Positions 16,540 through 25,618 of a stretch of 64,000 bases of DNA are shown in pieces. This DNA is from UBA6059 sp040222235. GTDB taxonomy: Bacteria; Bacteroidota; Bacteroidia; Cytophagales; Cyclobacteriaceae. The notes under the pieces were generated by a model. The model was not told where the DNA came from. It was given only the letters and a program-made list of their open reading frames with translations, and made no database searches. Both the position numbers and the translations under genes were made by a program. Location of the stretch: assembly GCA_040222235.1 (NCBI GenBank), contig JAVKDO010000114.1, positions 124,001-188,000 of the forward strand, written 5' to 3'. Position 1 is the stretch's first letter. Every line of letters starts with the position of its first letter.

Positions 16540-17908
16540 ATTTTTCCATTCGGCGATAGAGCGATGAGCGTGTTAAGCCAAGTTCACTAGCGGCTTTGGT
16601 GATGTTGCCATTGTACTTCTGTATGGCTTTTCGGATCAGGATTCTCTCCATCTCCTCAATATTAAAGGCCTCCATATTGAGGTGAGATTCCTTATCACGC
16701 TGACTATCGTTGAAGAAATCATCAATGTCCAAGACCTGATTTCTCGACATGATGACGGCTCGTTCCATGGCATGCTGCAGCTCGCGGATGTTGCCGGGCC
16801 AGGTATACTTCTGCATGCGTTTGATCAATGCATTGCTGAGAGAGCGGATAGGCTTGTTGTACTTATCAGCAAACTGTCTGAGAAAGTGCTCCGCAAGTAG
16901 TGGTATATCATCAAGCCTCTCTCTGAGTGATGGTAGCTGTATCTCAATAGTATTGATGCGATAGAGTAAATCCTGTCTGAACTCCCCCTTGTCTACCATA
17001 TCATAGAGTGGCTTATTCGTAGCGCAAATCAACCTCACATCAATATCCACATGCTTGGATGACCCTACACGGAATATTTGCTTGTTCTGTATAGCGGTGA
17101 GTATTTTGGCCTGGCCCTGAGTGGATAGGTTGCCAATTTCATCAAGAAAAAGTGTGCCTCTGCTCGCTACCTCAAACCTACCTGTGCGATCCTCTTTGGC
17201 GTCCGTGAAAGCCCCTCGCTTATGACCGAATAGCTCGGATTCAAAAAGTGACTCTGTAATCGCCCCAAGGTCCACGCCAATGAAGGCTTCTGAAGCTCTT
17301 AACGAATGACGATGCAGCGCTCTCGCGACTAATTCCTTACCTGTTCCATTTTCCCCAAGAATGAGCACATTGGCATCTGTCTTAGCGACCATCTCTATCG
17401 TATCAAAGACCTTCTGAATGGCTGCACTCGTACCAATGATCTCCTGAAACTTATGATCTATATCCTCCGAGATCTGCTTATTCTTCTCTCTTAGGCTCTC
17501 CGTTTCATTCCGAGACTCCCTTAGCCGCATGGCGGAATAAACAGTCGCTAGTAGCTTCTCATTTTCCCAAGGCTTCATTACAAAGTCTGAGGCACCTTCT
17601 TTGATTGCTCGTACGGCCAGCTCTACATCTCCATAGGCGGTGATAAGGACGACTACTGCTGAAGGGTCTATCTCAAGGATTTTGTCCAGCCAGAAAAAAC
17701 CCTCCTGACCACTGCTCACATCCTTCGTAAAGTTCATATCGAGCAGGATCACGTCATAATGCTCATTCAGCAAAAGATTAGGAAGTGACTCTGGCGATTT
17801 TTCAGTGTCTACTTGCAGGAAATGACGCTTCAAGAATATCCGTGCTGCACTAAGGATATCTACATTATCATCCACTATTAGGATTTTGCCCGCCTTGCCT
17901 TTGATCAT
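16529..17908 (-). CDS. NtrC-family response regulator
   Basis: 459 residues with all three domains: receiver (acidic Asp13-Asp14, phospho-acceptor Asp57, Lys112), sigma-54 AAA+ (Walker A GENGTGKE 185-192, Walker B LFLDEIG about 253-259), and a Fis-type HTH at the C-terminus (NGNITKAASELGLTRSSLYR). The sigma-54 loop is GAFTDA at 232-237 instead of GAFTGA. It should activate sigma-54 promoters when phosphorylated by the overlapping kinase. A perfect 20-bp palindrome 54 bp upstream of its ATG is a good candidate for its own binding site. Target genes are not known; the next gene upstream is an FtsX-like permease. Confidence 0.94.
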   Translation of the reverse strand: MIKGKAGKILIVDDNVDILSAARIFLKRHFLQVDTEKSPESLPNLLLNEHYDVILLDMNFTKDVSSGQEGFFWLDKILEIDPSAVVVLITAYGDVELAVRAIKEGASDFVMKPWENEKLLATVYSAMRLRESRNETESLREKNKQISEDIDHKFQEIIGTSAAIQKVFDTIEMVAKTDANVLILGENGTGKELVARALHRHSLRASEAFIGVDLGAITESLFESELFGHKRGAFTDAKEDRTGRFEVASRGTLFLDEIGNLSTQGQAKILTAIQNKQIFRVGSSKHVDIDVRLICATNKPLYDMVDKGEFRQDLLYRINTIEIQLPSLRERLDDIPLLAEHFLRQFADKYNKPIRSLSNALIKRMQKYTWPGNIRELQHAMERAVIMSRNQVLDIDDFFNDSQRDKESHLNMEAFNIEEMERILIRKAIQKYNGNITKAASELGLTRSSLYRRMEKYGI

Positions 17909-17962
17909 AGCTCAATGAATTAGATGGAAAAATTACTGATTAGCTCAAAGACGTACTAATTG

Positions 17963-17982
17963 ATTGACCGCTAGCGGTCAAT
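17963..17982. promoter_or_regulatory. Perfect 20-bp palindrome, candidate operator
   Basis: ATTGACCGCTAGCGGTCAAT is identical to its reverse complement. It lies between the end of the FtsX-like permease gene and the start of the NtrC-type regulator, 54 bp before the regulator ATG. A palindrome of this kind is typical of NtrC-family enhancer sites, so autoregulation is plausible. No clear -24/-12 sigma-54 promoter was seen nearby. Confidence 0.5.
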
Positions 17983-18082
17983 TTATTTCATGGCAGTGGA
18001 TGATGACGGTTAGCCTGTCAAATAGGGTTTTCTATAGTGCTAACTACACGAAAGCCGCATAATATGACTCTCCGCTCACCGA

Positions 18083-20704
18083 CTACTCATACATTATTGA
18101 GTCAACCGGATTGGTTTGAGCGGCTTTCAGCGAATGATAGCTGATGGATACGAAGGCAATCAACAAGCCAGCAACAGCGGTCAAGATAAAAGGCCATGCG
18201 GAGAGTGGAATTTGGTAGGCAAAATCAGCCAACCAATTTTTCATTAGCCAGAAGGCTACTGGTGCTCCTATAATGTTAGCCAGCAGAACCAATCTCAAAA
18301 AGTCTTTAGAAAGGATGCCAATGAGTCCCTTGTTAGATGCGCCTAGGACTTTCCGAATGCCAATTTCCTTAGTACGTCTCCTCATCATGAATGCGGTCAA
18401 ACCAAACAAACCGAGACAGCCGAGGAATATGGAGAGCAATGAGAAGGCTGATAGTACTTTCAACAACTGGTCTTCGGCCTGATAGTGTTCAGCTAGTTCA
18501 TCATCCATAAACTCAAAGTAGAATGGCCTGTCCGAGGTAAAGCCGCGCCATAGTTCGTCAAGTGACGCAAGTGTCTCTGGAATCTGTTGTCCACTAATCC
18601 GTACAATCATCCAATTGAGAGGTATAGTAATTTCAGAGCTTAATGAAAAAACTGTAGGTCTGATTTTATTGTGCAAGGAGGCAAAGTGAAAGTCCTCAAC
18701 CACACCTACAATCCGGGCATTTTTCTCTGACCACTGAGCTCCGGTAAAAGCATAGCCAGCCAGTTTTTCGCCGACAGTATTTTCAAAGCCAAAGAACTTC
18801 GCAGCAGCTTCATTGATAATGTAAGACTCAGTATAATCGCTTGTGTAAGTTTTAGAAAACGTACGCCCTTCATTTATTCGGACACCCATGGTCTCAAAAT
18901 AATTGTGGTCGACTACTACGGTTGGGCAAGACATATCTTCTTCCATTCCATCCGTTTTATACCCGCGCCATCCACCGATGCGGTTAGTCGGCTTCACCGA
19001 GGAGGCAGTCACCGCTACAACCCCAGGCATATTTTGAAGCTCTGATTTGATCACCTCATATTTCTCAAAGATTTCAGATGCTCCAAACGGTATGAGCACT
19101 ACATGTTCAGAATCTACGCCTAAGTCTTTGTTGCGCATGAACCGGACTTGCTGCGTGATAACAAGAGTGCTCCCAATCAAGATGGCGGCCAAGAAGAATT
19201 GAAGTGAGACCATCAAGTCACGAAGTGTGAATTTTGAACTTCCCCTAAAGTTTCTTGAACCACTTAAGTTGTCCTTGATGGAATCCTTAAGAAGAAAAAG
19301 GGCAGGGAAGGTGCCTACAGCTATGGCTAGGACAAATACAATTGCGATCAGAACTGTTCCAATCAGCAGATAATCCTGTAAACCCAGTAGAATTGACTTG
19401 TCGGTGATTTGATTGAAAAATGGTGTAGCCACTAATATCATGATCAGGCTCAGCACAACGGCCAGCATCCCCATCAAGAAAGCTTCAGCTTGGAATTGTA
19501 ATGTCTGCGATCGTCGACCAGCACCTAACACCTTCTTGATACCGACCTCTTTGCCTCTGTCTAGTGCTACCGCAACAGAAAGATTAACATAATTGATGCA
19601 CGCGAGCAGTAGGACGATCAAGGCGGTGATAGTAAAGGTGGTCACTGTTGTTTGAGAACCGTTAATGCCCACCTCATTAGCCAGATCTGAGTTGAGATGG
19701 ATATCAGTGATTGGCTGAGCAAAGAATTTTGGTTTTACCTCACCAATCCATTTTTCACCCACCGCCTTTTCGATGTTGGTTGCAAGTCGCTCAATATCGA
19801 CATGCTTGGCTGCCTTGAAATAGGTAGCATGGCTCGTTCCAGTGAGATTAGTGGTAACCCAAGGAGCATACCAGTCCATGATCCCATGAATGGGGAGGAT
19901 AATTCGAGCTTGAAAATGAGTAGTGGAGGGTAGATCATTGAAAACGCCCACCACTTGAAACGTTTTTTCATCTATTTCGATCAGTTGTCCCATGGGATCG
20001 GTTTGATCAAAGTACTTTTTCGACGTGGTGAGGTCTATGGCGATACCCTTAGGATCTCGGAGTACTTTCTCAGGACTGCCCGATACAAAGTCAAATCCGA
20101 AAACGTCAAAGAAAGTAGAGTCAGCAGCAAGGATTTCGTTTTCTATGAAGAGCTCATCCACTATTTTCACTACCCCGCTACGGAAGTCAAGCCGGGTATA
20201 AGTGACCTCCTCGCTCGTAACCAACTCAGCCGCCGGTAAGATGAGATAGCTTGTAAATGCTGATTCTACTATGCCATCACCACCTTGATCATAGCTGCCT
20301 GCCAGGCGATAAATCTGATCCGATTCTGGGAAGTGCTTATCATACTGCACTTCATCATAGACGAAGAGAGAGATAAGTACAAAGGCACTTAAGCCGACTG
20401 CTAAGCCTAAGACATTGATGGAAGAATATAGCTTGTTCTTAACAAGCTGCCGCCTCCCGATTTTAAAGTAAGTGTAAATCATAATTATTGTTGTATTTGA
20501 GTTGTTGACCTTGTTGTGATTGCTGATGATTTTGAGCTTGAGCATGCTCATACTGTAGAGCGTCCATGACCAAACGGTCGCTCGGTAGGAACGATACTCC
20601 AGATCATCCTGAAAATGCTCAATGAAATCACCTAGCAGATCGTCGCGACCGTCGGGGGAGCAAACGGTGAAGAGCTTGACTAGCCAAACAGGAGGCTGTC
20701 TCAT
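18083..20704 (-). CDS. FtsX-like ABC permease with N-terminal prefix domain
   Basis: About 873 residues. A soluble prefix of about 80 residues (MRQPPVWLVKLFTVCSPDGR, DDLLGDFIEHF) is the permease prefix found in Bacteroidota permeases paired with PadR regulators. Two MacB/FtsX repeats follow, each with a large periplasmic domain; transmembrane helices are near residues 100-120 (prefix end), then about 365-480 and 745-870. The repeat mark GLTAFMMRRRTKEIGIRKVL precedes the last three helices, and the mid-protein counterpart is RGKEVGIKKVLGAG. No ATPase gene is adjacent. The ATG at 20704 overlaps the PadR stop (ATGA), which decides the start against an upstream one at 20749. Confidence 0.88.
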   Translation of the reverse strand: MRQPPVWLVKLFTVCSPDGRDDLLGDFIEHFQDDLEYRSYRATVWSWTLYSMSMLKLKIISNHNKVNNSNTTIIMIYTYFKIGRRQLVKNKLYSSINVLGLAVGLSAFVLISLFVYDEVQYDKHFPESDQIYRLAGSYDQGGDGIVESAFTSYLILPAAELVTSEEVTYTRLDFRSGVVKIVDELFIENEILAADSTFFDVFGFDFVSGSPEKVLRDPKGIAIDLTTSKKYFDQTDPMGQLIEIDEKTFQVVGVFNDLPSTTHFQARIILPIHGIMDWYAPWVTTNLTGTSHATYFKAAKHVDIERLATNIEKAVGEKWIGEVKPKFFAQPITDIHLNSDLANEVGINGSQTTVTTFTITALIVLLLACINYVNLSVAVALDRGKEVGIKKVLGAGRRSQTLQFQAEAFLMGMLAVVLSLIMILVATPFFNQITDKSILLGLQDYLLIGTVLIAIVFVLAIAVGTFPALFLLKDSIKDNLSGSRNFRGSSKFTLRDLMVSLQFFLAAILIGSTLVITQQVRFMRNKDLGVDSEHVVLIPFGASEIFEKYEVIKSELQNMPGVVAVTASSVKPTNRIGGWRGYKTDGMEEDMSCPTVVVDHNYFETMGVRINEGRTFSKTYTSDYTESYIINEAAAKFFGFENTVGEKLAGYAFTGAQWSEKNARIVGVVEDFHFASLHNKIRPTVFSLSSEITIPLNWMIVRISGQQIPETLASLDELWRGFTSDRPFYFEFMDDELAEHYQAEDQLLKVLSAFSLLSIFLGCLGLFGLTAFMMRRRTKEIGIRKVLGASNKGLIGILSKDFLRLVLLANIIGAPVAFWLMKNWLADFAYQIPLSAWPFILTAVAGLLIAFVSISYHSLKAAQTNPVDSIMYE

Positions 20705-21045
20705 CCTGTAGGAGATACTTGGATTACGCCTTCCGGGATGCTTCTCCAAAGAGACTGACGACTATCCATCACGTCTTTGAGCTCATTTTGCCCAGAGATA
20801 GTCACTGTATAGAAGCGCTTCGGTTTGCCTCCTCGCTTTTTTGTGGCCTCTCCAAGTGTCGATGCTAGTAAGCCCTTTTGCTCAAGCCTGTAAAGCCCGG
20901 TGTGCAAGGCCCCCATGCTGACTTTTCTGCTAAGTCTGACTTCAATCTCGTCTCTGATAGCGACTCCATAGGCCTGATCCGCCAATACGCATATTGTCAG
21001 CATGACGATCTCCTCGAACTCACCGATTTGATATCTTCTACTCAT
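20701..21045 (-). CDS. PadR-family transcriptional regulator
   Basis: 114 residues, the short PadR form: a winged helix (EEIVMLTICVLADQAYGVAI, VSMGALHTGLYRLEQKGLL, GKPKRFYTVT) with a C-terminal dimerisation helix. PadR proteins repress envelope-stress or transporter genes, often next to them, and are usually released by small molecules. It is translationally coupled to the FtsX-like permease, so it very probably controls that gene and itself. An inverted repeat with 19-bp perfect arms begins at its start codon and is a strong candidate operator. Confidence 0.93.
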   Translation of the reverse strand: MSRRYQIGEFEEIVMLTICVLADQAYGVAIRDEIEVRLSRKVSMGALHTGLYRLEQKGLLASTLGEATKKRGGKPKRFYTVTISGQNELKDVMDSRQSLWRSIPEGVIQVSPTG

Positions 21046-21111
21046 TTCTATCTTATTGCAGTTATTATACGAATGTAGATAAATTTATTATTACTGCAAT
21101 AAGATAGAAAT
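21044..21111. promoter_or_regulatory. Perfect inverted repeat upstream of PadR gene
   Basis: Left arm 21044-21062 (ATTTCTATCTTATTGCAGT) and right arm 21093-21111 are exact reverse complements over 19 bp, separated by a 30-bp AT-rich spacer. The left arm overlaps the first bases of the PadR ATG; the right arm would lie near the promoter. Two inverted half-operators three helical turns apart are expected for autoregulation by a dimeric PadR protein. A transcript hairpin in the 5' leader is the alternative reading. Confidence 0.6.
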
Positions 21112-21182
21112 AAAATATTCTTAGCTGAATATCATATTGAGTTATGCAGAAGATCTTTTACGGCTTGGCTAAGTTGGCAAAT

Positions 21183-21605
21183 TCAGCTCTCGCTGTACCG
21201 ATTGTGAAGTTGTCTTAGGAGAGTAATTGCCTGTTTGGGTATATCCCGACTGACCCGTATAGTATTATCAGAGGTCTGAATGATGGTCTGCTTACTGCTT
21301 TCTTCGATGCTTATGATATCCTGTATCGGGAGAATCATATTCCGCTTAAACAAGTAAATGAAGGTAATGACCAGCCCGTCGAATTCGATCTTGGTGGCTT
21401 GTCGAGTATCTCTGAGTACCTGAGGTAAGTAAAGAGCGAGCACCAACACCGCCATCCCTATCCAGAAATAGGTGCTATTGGTCATACCGCCATTGTGAAA
21501 GCGGCGAAATAGAAGTATCGGATGAAGCAAACTGAAATAGGTTACTACGATCCATCTGTTCAACATTCTTAATCGTGAAATCCGAAAGGAAAAAGGATGA
21601 TCCAT
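21183..21605 (-). CDS. Hypothetical membrane protein, PH-like C-terminus
   Basis: About 140 residues (127 if the ATG at 21566 is used). Two hydrophobic helices near the N-terminus (WIVVTYFSLLHPILL and FWIGMAVLVLALYLP) are followed by a cytosolic beta-rich tail (ATKIEFDGLVITFIYLFKRN, ILPIQDIISIEESS) whose layout resembles the bacterial PH domain of small membrane proteins. No named family can be assigned with confidence. It lies downstream of nothing obvious and is divergent from the M28 peptidase gene, with a short dispersed repeat in between. Confidence 0.5.
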   Translation of the reverse strand: MDHPFSFRISRLRMLNRWIVVTYFSLLHPILLFRRFHNGGMTNSTYFWIGMAVLVLALYLPQVLRDTRQATKIEFDGLVITFIYLFKRNMILPIQDIISIEESSKQTIIQTSDNTIRVSRDIPKQAITLLRQLHNRYSES

Positions 21606-21763
21606 CTATAGACAATGTTAATGCTTATGCAAGAATATTAGTAGCATGGGGCAGGGTGATAAATACAACCGGAATTAATATCAACGGTGTATATCTGGCT
21701 TTAATTCTTATTTTTGGATCTAAAGGATTCCTCGAGCCTCTGCCTCGCGGTTCCTATAAAAAC

Positions 21764-21790
21764 GTCATCCTCGCGAAGGCAGGGATCTAA
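21764..21790. repeat. Dispersed GTCATCC...GGATCT repeat
   Basis: GTCATCC, a TCGCGAAGGC core and GGGATCT form the short imperfect palindrome often scattered between Bacteroidota genes. It is related in its ends (GTCATyC and GGrATCT) to the larger palindromes at 43731-43860. It lies about 15 bp before the M28 peptidase ATG. Confidence 0.45.
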
Positions 21791-21804
21791 CTTAAATCAC
21801 CCAT

Positions 21805-23295
21805 ATGCTCAAGTCATTATTCATCTTCACTTCGTTATGTGCTTTCGTTTTCAACGCTTTGGGACAGGAAATAGTCCAGAAAGTTGAAAATGCTGTTGGC
21901 CAAAATTCAATTGAGGCCCATATCAGGTTCCTTGCCTCTGATGAGCTCAGGGGTCGCATGACCGGAACACCTGAGAACGAGATCGCCGCTAAATATATCG
22001 CCGAACAACTCAGAAGTTATGGTGTCAAAACCGCTCCTGACCAAAATGGATATTTTCAGTTTGTTCCGCTTCGTAAGGATGTGCCTGCTGCTCAGGCCAG
22101 TTTTTCAGTTGAGGATACCACTATAGCTCAGTGGGATCAACTCTTATTCCTCACTACCGTGAATGGCGAAATGACTGCAGATATAGTATATGCTAACTAC
22201 GCGCTCGGAGATGATCTCAAAGGGCTTGATCTGGAGGGCAAAATTGTCATTGCCAGGGCAGGAGCAGAGGGTGAATCTAATCCTCGGGCTTTTTTCGGAT
22301 TGTCTCAACAGAAAGCTCAGGCAATCAATGAAGCCGGCGGCAAAGCACTAATTGAGCTTTATCGATCTAGCGAATTACCTTGGAGTTTGCTTAAGAATTA
22401 TTTTTCTGGAACGAAATTCAGTCTAGAGCTTAGTTCTGGATCAGAATTTACGCGTGGGATGATCAATGATGCGGACAACTACTGGGTGGAGTATTTTTCT
22501 GGTAAGAAAAAGAAGAAGCAAGGTACAGGGACGATCAAGATCAAAGGGGCTATCAGCGAAACTGTAGAAGTACCTAACGTAATAGGCTGGGTAGAAGGTA
22601 CTGATCCAGATCTCAAAGATGAATATTTGATTATTTCTGCTCACTTTGATCATGTCGGTGTGAAGAAAGTGCCGGCTGGTGAAGACTCCATTTTTAACGG
22701 AGCGAGAGACAATGCTATTGGTACGACGGCTTTGCTGACCGCAGCGGAGTTTTTCGCTAACAATCCCCAAGGACGTTCAATCGTGTTTCTGGCCTGTAAT
22801 GCGGAAGAGGTTGGTTTACTAGGTAGTCGATATTACACTAATAACCCTTGGTTCCCCTTGGAAAAGGCAATATTCAACTTCAACAATGACGGAGCTGGAT
22901 ATAATGACAAGTCAAAAATCACAGTCATCGGTTTGGAGCGTACCACAGCAGAAAGCATGATCATTGATGGAGCTAATGCGTTTGGGTTGGAGGCCATCCA
23001 AGATCCTGTACCAGAGCAGGGCCTTTATGATCGTTCAGACAATGTCAACTTTGCAGCAAAAGGTATACCGGCCATTGACGCAGCTCCTGGTGCAACAGCG
23101 TTCGACGAGGAGGTTTTGAAGTATTATCATCAAGCAGCAGATGAAGCCGAATCTCTGGATTATGGCTATCTGGAGAGTTTTTACCAGTCATATGTCTATG
23201 CGGCCTACCTGATAATGAATGCTGATGAAAAACCTTTTTGGAAGGCCGGAGATAAGTATGAGGAAGCGGGTAAAGCACTATATGGGAAGGAATAG
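21805..23295 (+). CDS. M28-family zinc aminopeptidase
   Basis: 496 residues with a signal peptide (MLKSLFIFTSLCAFVFNALG, cut before QE). A protease-associated domain lies in the first half (about 115-230, DLEGKIVIARAGAEG), followed by the M28 catalytic domain. Zinc-site segments in order: LIISAHFDHVG, NGARDNAIGTTALL, FLACNAEEVGLLGS, FNFNNDGAG and the late YYHQAADEAE. M28 enzymes of this kind release N-terminal amino acids from peptides in the periplasm or outside the cell. The gene is monocistronic and ends about 100 bp before the ABC operon. Confidence 0.92.
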   Translation: MLKSLFIFTSLCAFVFNALGQEIVQKVENAVGQNSIEAHIRFLASDELRGRMTGTPENEIAAKYIAEQLRSYGVKTAPDQNGYFQFVPLRKDVPAAQASFSVEDTTIAQWDQLLFLTTVNGEMTADIVYANYALGDDLKGLDLEGKIVIARAGAEGESNPRAFFGLSQQKAQAINEAGGKALIELYRSSELPWSLLKNYFSGTKFSLELSSGSEFTRGMINDADNYWVEYFSGKKKKKQGTGTIKIKGAISETVEVPNVIGWVEGTDPDLKDEYLIISAHFDHVGVKKVPAGEDSIFNGARDNAIGTTALLTAAEFFANNPQGRSIVFLACNAEEVGLLGSRYYTNNPWFPLEKAIFNFNNDGAGYNDKSKITVIGLERTTAESMIIDGANAFGLEAIQDPVPEQGLYDRSDNVNFAAKGIPAIDAAPGATAFDEEVLKYYHQAADEAESLDYGYLESFYQSYVYAAYLIMNADEKPFWKAGDKYEEAGKALYGKE

Positions 23296-23394
23296 TAGTT
23301 TTGATTACTATCTAGTCCGCAATTCTATTCTTCATAACCTAACTGCTTCTAAATTGTGCGCTTCGCAAAATATGAGCGTTGACTGATACACCTG

Positions 23395-23937
23395 ATGGCC
23401 ATCACTTCTCTACCCTTTCAGCCGCATCCTCTGGTTTCCTACTTTCGTGTAGGGCGACTGTTGTACGGTGCTTTGGGTCTTTTTATACTTGAGTCTTGGA
23501 TTTACTGGGTAGAGCTGAAAGAAGCGTTTGAGGCTGGTTCAATATTCTGGATAGGTTTTTGGATATGGTCATTTGGCTTTTCCTTCATTCATATTTTCCT
23601 CGTCATGGCAGATGGCTGGTCTCGCTATCAGAACTATAAGCGAGCGAAAGATCAATTTTTCATGCACGGATTCCATCCCCGCATTGCTGATATGTACATT
23701 GTATCAAAGTGTCAGCGGATGGCGGCCGAGGTAGCCGCAGCAGAATTGGGAATAGATAGTGAAGTGAAAGCACATTATGCTAGTCGTGGCGTGAAGTGGT
23801 ATCATTATGTGCCTTACTTCATGGTTGAAGACCCGCTTTTTTTTCTGAGCAAGGATTTTTGGTCAAAGACTTTTCTGGAGAAGAATTATAAACCGCGATT
23901 CGACTACCGCAAAATCCAATTGGAGCCGGCTTCATGA
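23395..23937 (+). CDS. Hypothetical membrane protein, first gene of ABC operon
   Basis: 180 residues, family not recognised. Two transmembrane segments (about 20-40 and 50-72, rich in Trp and Phe) are followed by a soluble tail with HGFHPRIADMYIVSKCQRMA, an invariant-looking Cys, and a long aromatic C-terminus. Its stop overlaps the ABC ATPase ATG (ATGA), so it is translationally coupled to the transporter. A role as an accessory component of that exporter is inferred from linkage only. Confidence 0.65.
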   Translation: MAITSLPFQPHPLVSYFRVGRLLYGALGLFILESWIYWVELKEAFEAGSIFWIGFWIWSFGFSFIHIFLVMADGWSRYQNYKRAKDQFFMHGFHPRIADMYIVSKCQRMAAEVAAAELGIDSEVKAHYASRGVKWYHYVPYFMVEDPLFFLSKDFWSKTFLEKNYKPRFDYRKIQLEPAS

Positions 23938-24791
23938 TCCTTACCGGCCAGTCGCTTACTAAAACCTATGGTAGCCTATCGGCACTCACAGATGTGGACA
24001 TTGCTTGTGCTGCGGGAACAATATATGGACTGTTGGGTGCCAATGGCGCTGGCAAGACTACTCTATTTAGAATTCTACTTGGGCTCATTAAGCCTAACAA
24101 AGGCAAAGTCATCATCAACTCAGATCGCATCAAGCCACTTGGAGGAATTATCGAGAAGCCAGCCGCCTATGAATACCTCAGTGCCCAGCAAAACCTTCGA
24201 CTATTCAGCAAAATACAGAAAGCGCCTGCTGATAAGACAACTATAGAAAATAAACTAAAAGCCGTCGGCTTATCACCCGAAAGGAAAGATCCGGTTAGGA
24301 ACTTCTCTCTTGGTATGAAGCAGCGGCTGGGAATAGCAATAGCCCTGCTCAATGATCCTGAGTGCCTCGTACTAGATGAGCCCTTTTCGGGGCTGGATCC
24401 TATCGGGATAGCCTCGCTACGCTCGCTGATTCAAGAGCTGGCCACTAAGCAGGGGCTTTCTGTACTTGTATCCAGTCACATTGTTGATGAGCTCTCTAAG
24501 GTCTGTGATGAATTGATCATCCTCAAAGAAGGACAGATTGTCAATCGAGGAGCCACTCAGGAGATCATCTCCGCCTGTACTGAGAGCTATCTGATCTCTG
24601 GTCCTGAGATCACACAGACTGACCTTTGGGAAAAGGTTGATGCGAAGATGCTTCGCCAAAGCGTGCAAGTGTTCGTGGGAGCTGAAGAAATAGGAGAGAT
24701 CATCTCAGTGCTAGCGAAGAAAGGGATCCAAATAACCTCCTGTACCCCGGAGATTAGCATGTCAAAACTCTTTGATACTGATACGAAATGA
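23934..24791 (+). CDS. ABC transporter ATP-binding protein
   Basis: 285 residues. Walker A LLGANGAGKTT (about 33-43), signature NFSLGMKQ (123-130), Walker B LVLDEPFSGLDP (from 145) and switch His in SSHIVDELS. The signature is SLGMKQ, the form of the CcmA/NatA-type ABC-2 subfamily. The C-terminal about 70 residues form a regulatory tail. It should energise the ABC-2 permease encoded next, overlapping it by ATGA. The substrate is unknown; drug, lipid or peptide export are all possible for this subfamily. Confidence 0.93.
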   Translation: MILTGQSLTKTYGSLSALTDVDIACAAGTIYGLLGANGAGKTTLFRILLGLIKPNKGKVIINSDRIKPLGGIIEKPAAYEYLSAQQNLRLFSKIQKAPADKTTIENKLKAVGLSPERKDPVRNFSLGMKQRLGIAIALLNDPECLVLDEPFSGLDPIGIASLRSLIQELATKQGLSVLVSSHIVDELSKVCDELIILKEGQIVNRGATQEIISACTESYLISGPEITQTDLWEKVDAKMLRQSVQVFVGAEEIGEIISVLAKKGIQITSCTPEISMSKLFDTDTK

Positions 24792-25618
24792 GGGCATTGA
24801 TCTGGTCGGAGCTCTACAAACTGGTTCATCAGCGGATGACCTACCTGGCATTAGCTGCCATTCTGATCATAGAGGGCGTGGTGATTTTCAGCGCCTATTT
24901 CCAAGGCAATACGATCCTCGACATATTGCTAGACAACCTCCGCGATAGCTTCTACTTCGAAGGGAATCTTCTTAATGGACACCTGCTAGTCTACTTGATC
25001 CTCAATAGTCTCTGGTTTCATCTACCACTTATCTTGATGATCGTCAGCGCTGGCTTACTTACCACAGAGTACAAAGACAAAACCCTACAAATGGTGATGC
25101 TCCAGCCCGTCAACAGGACTAGTTTTCTCCTTAGTAAATATGTGGTGGCGATTATTTTTAGCCTTGGCGTAGTGTTGGTGCTGATGGTGTCTTCGATGGG
25201 CGTATCCTATGCTGTATTCGGCGGTGGCGATTTGGTAGTCTATCTCGGCTCGCTTAACTTTTTTCCACATGAAGAAGCGTTCCAAAGAATACTTTGGGCA
25301 TATGGCTGTGGCACACTTACAGTCATTTTCTTTTCCGTGGTTAGTGTGACCATCGCAGTGCTGGTTAGAGAAACAACCATTGCATGGATTGCCTCTGCAT
25401 TCTTCCTTATCGTTGCGAATCTCTTGTTGAAGGTCGACTTTGGAGACGGCTGGTTTGGTAAGTATTCATTCGTCAAGCTCAACGACACCTGGCAACAGCT
25501 CTTTTATCAGGACATCAATTGGACCCAAATCCACACCAACAATGCCTTGATCTTAGGCTACACTTTACTATTCATGGTCATCGGCGTGATCGTTTTCAAA
25601 AGGAGGGATCTGTTATGA
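24788..25618 (+). CDS. ABC-2 type permease
   Basis: 276 residues with six predicted membrane spans: about 18-36, 64-90, 115-140, 175-200, 203-220 and 250-270. The loop YKDKTLQMVMLQPVNRTSF after the second span is the coupling-helix motif of ABC-2 permeases such as the ABC-2 family 12 group. It is coupled by 4-nt overlaps to the ATPase upstream and the LolA-like gene downstream. Confidence 0.88.
   Translation: MRALIWSELYKLVHQRMTYLALAAILIIEGVVIFSAYFQGNTILDILLDNLRDSFYFEGNLLNGHLLVYLILNSLWFHLPLILMIVSAGLLTTEYKDKTLQMVMLQPVNRTSFLLSKYVVAIIFSLGVVLVLMVSSMGVSYAVFGGGDLVVYLGSLNFFPHEEAFQRILWAYGCGTLTVIFFSVVSVTIAVLVRETTIAWIASAFFLIVANLLLKVDFGDGWFGKYSFVKLNDTWQQLFYQDINWTQIHTNNALILGYTLLFMVIGVIVFKRRDLL

Noticed and set aside
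17909..18082. Sigma-54 promoter near the NtrC-type regulator
   Set aside because: No TGGCAC-N5-TTGC match was found on either strand.
21575..21790. Open frame of 71 codons before the M28 peptidase
   Set aside because: Its end runs through the dispersed repeat and it shows no signal or domain.
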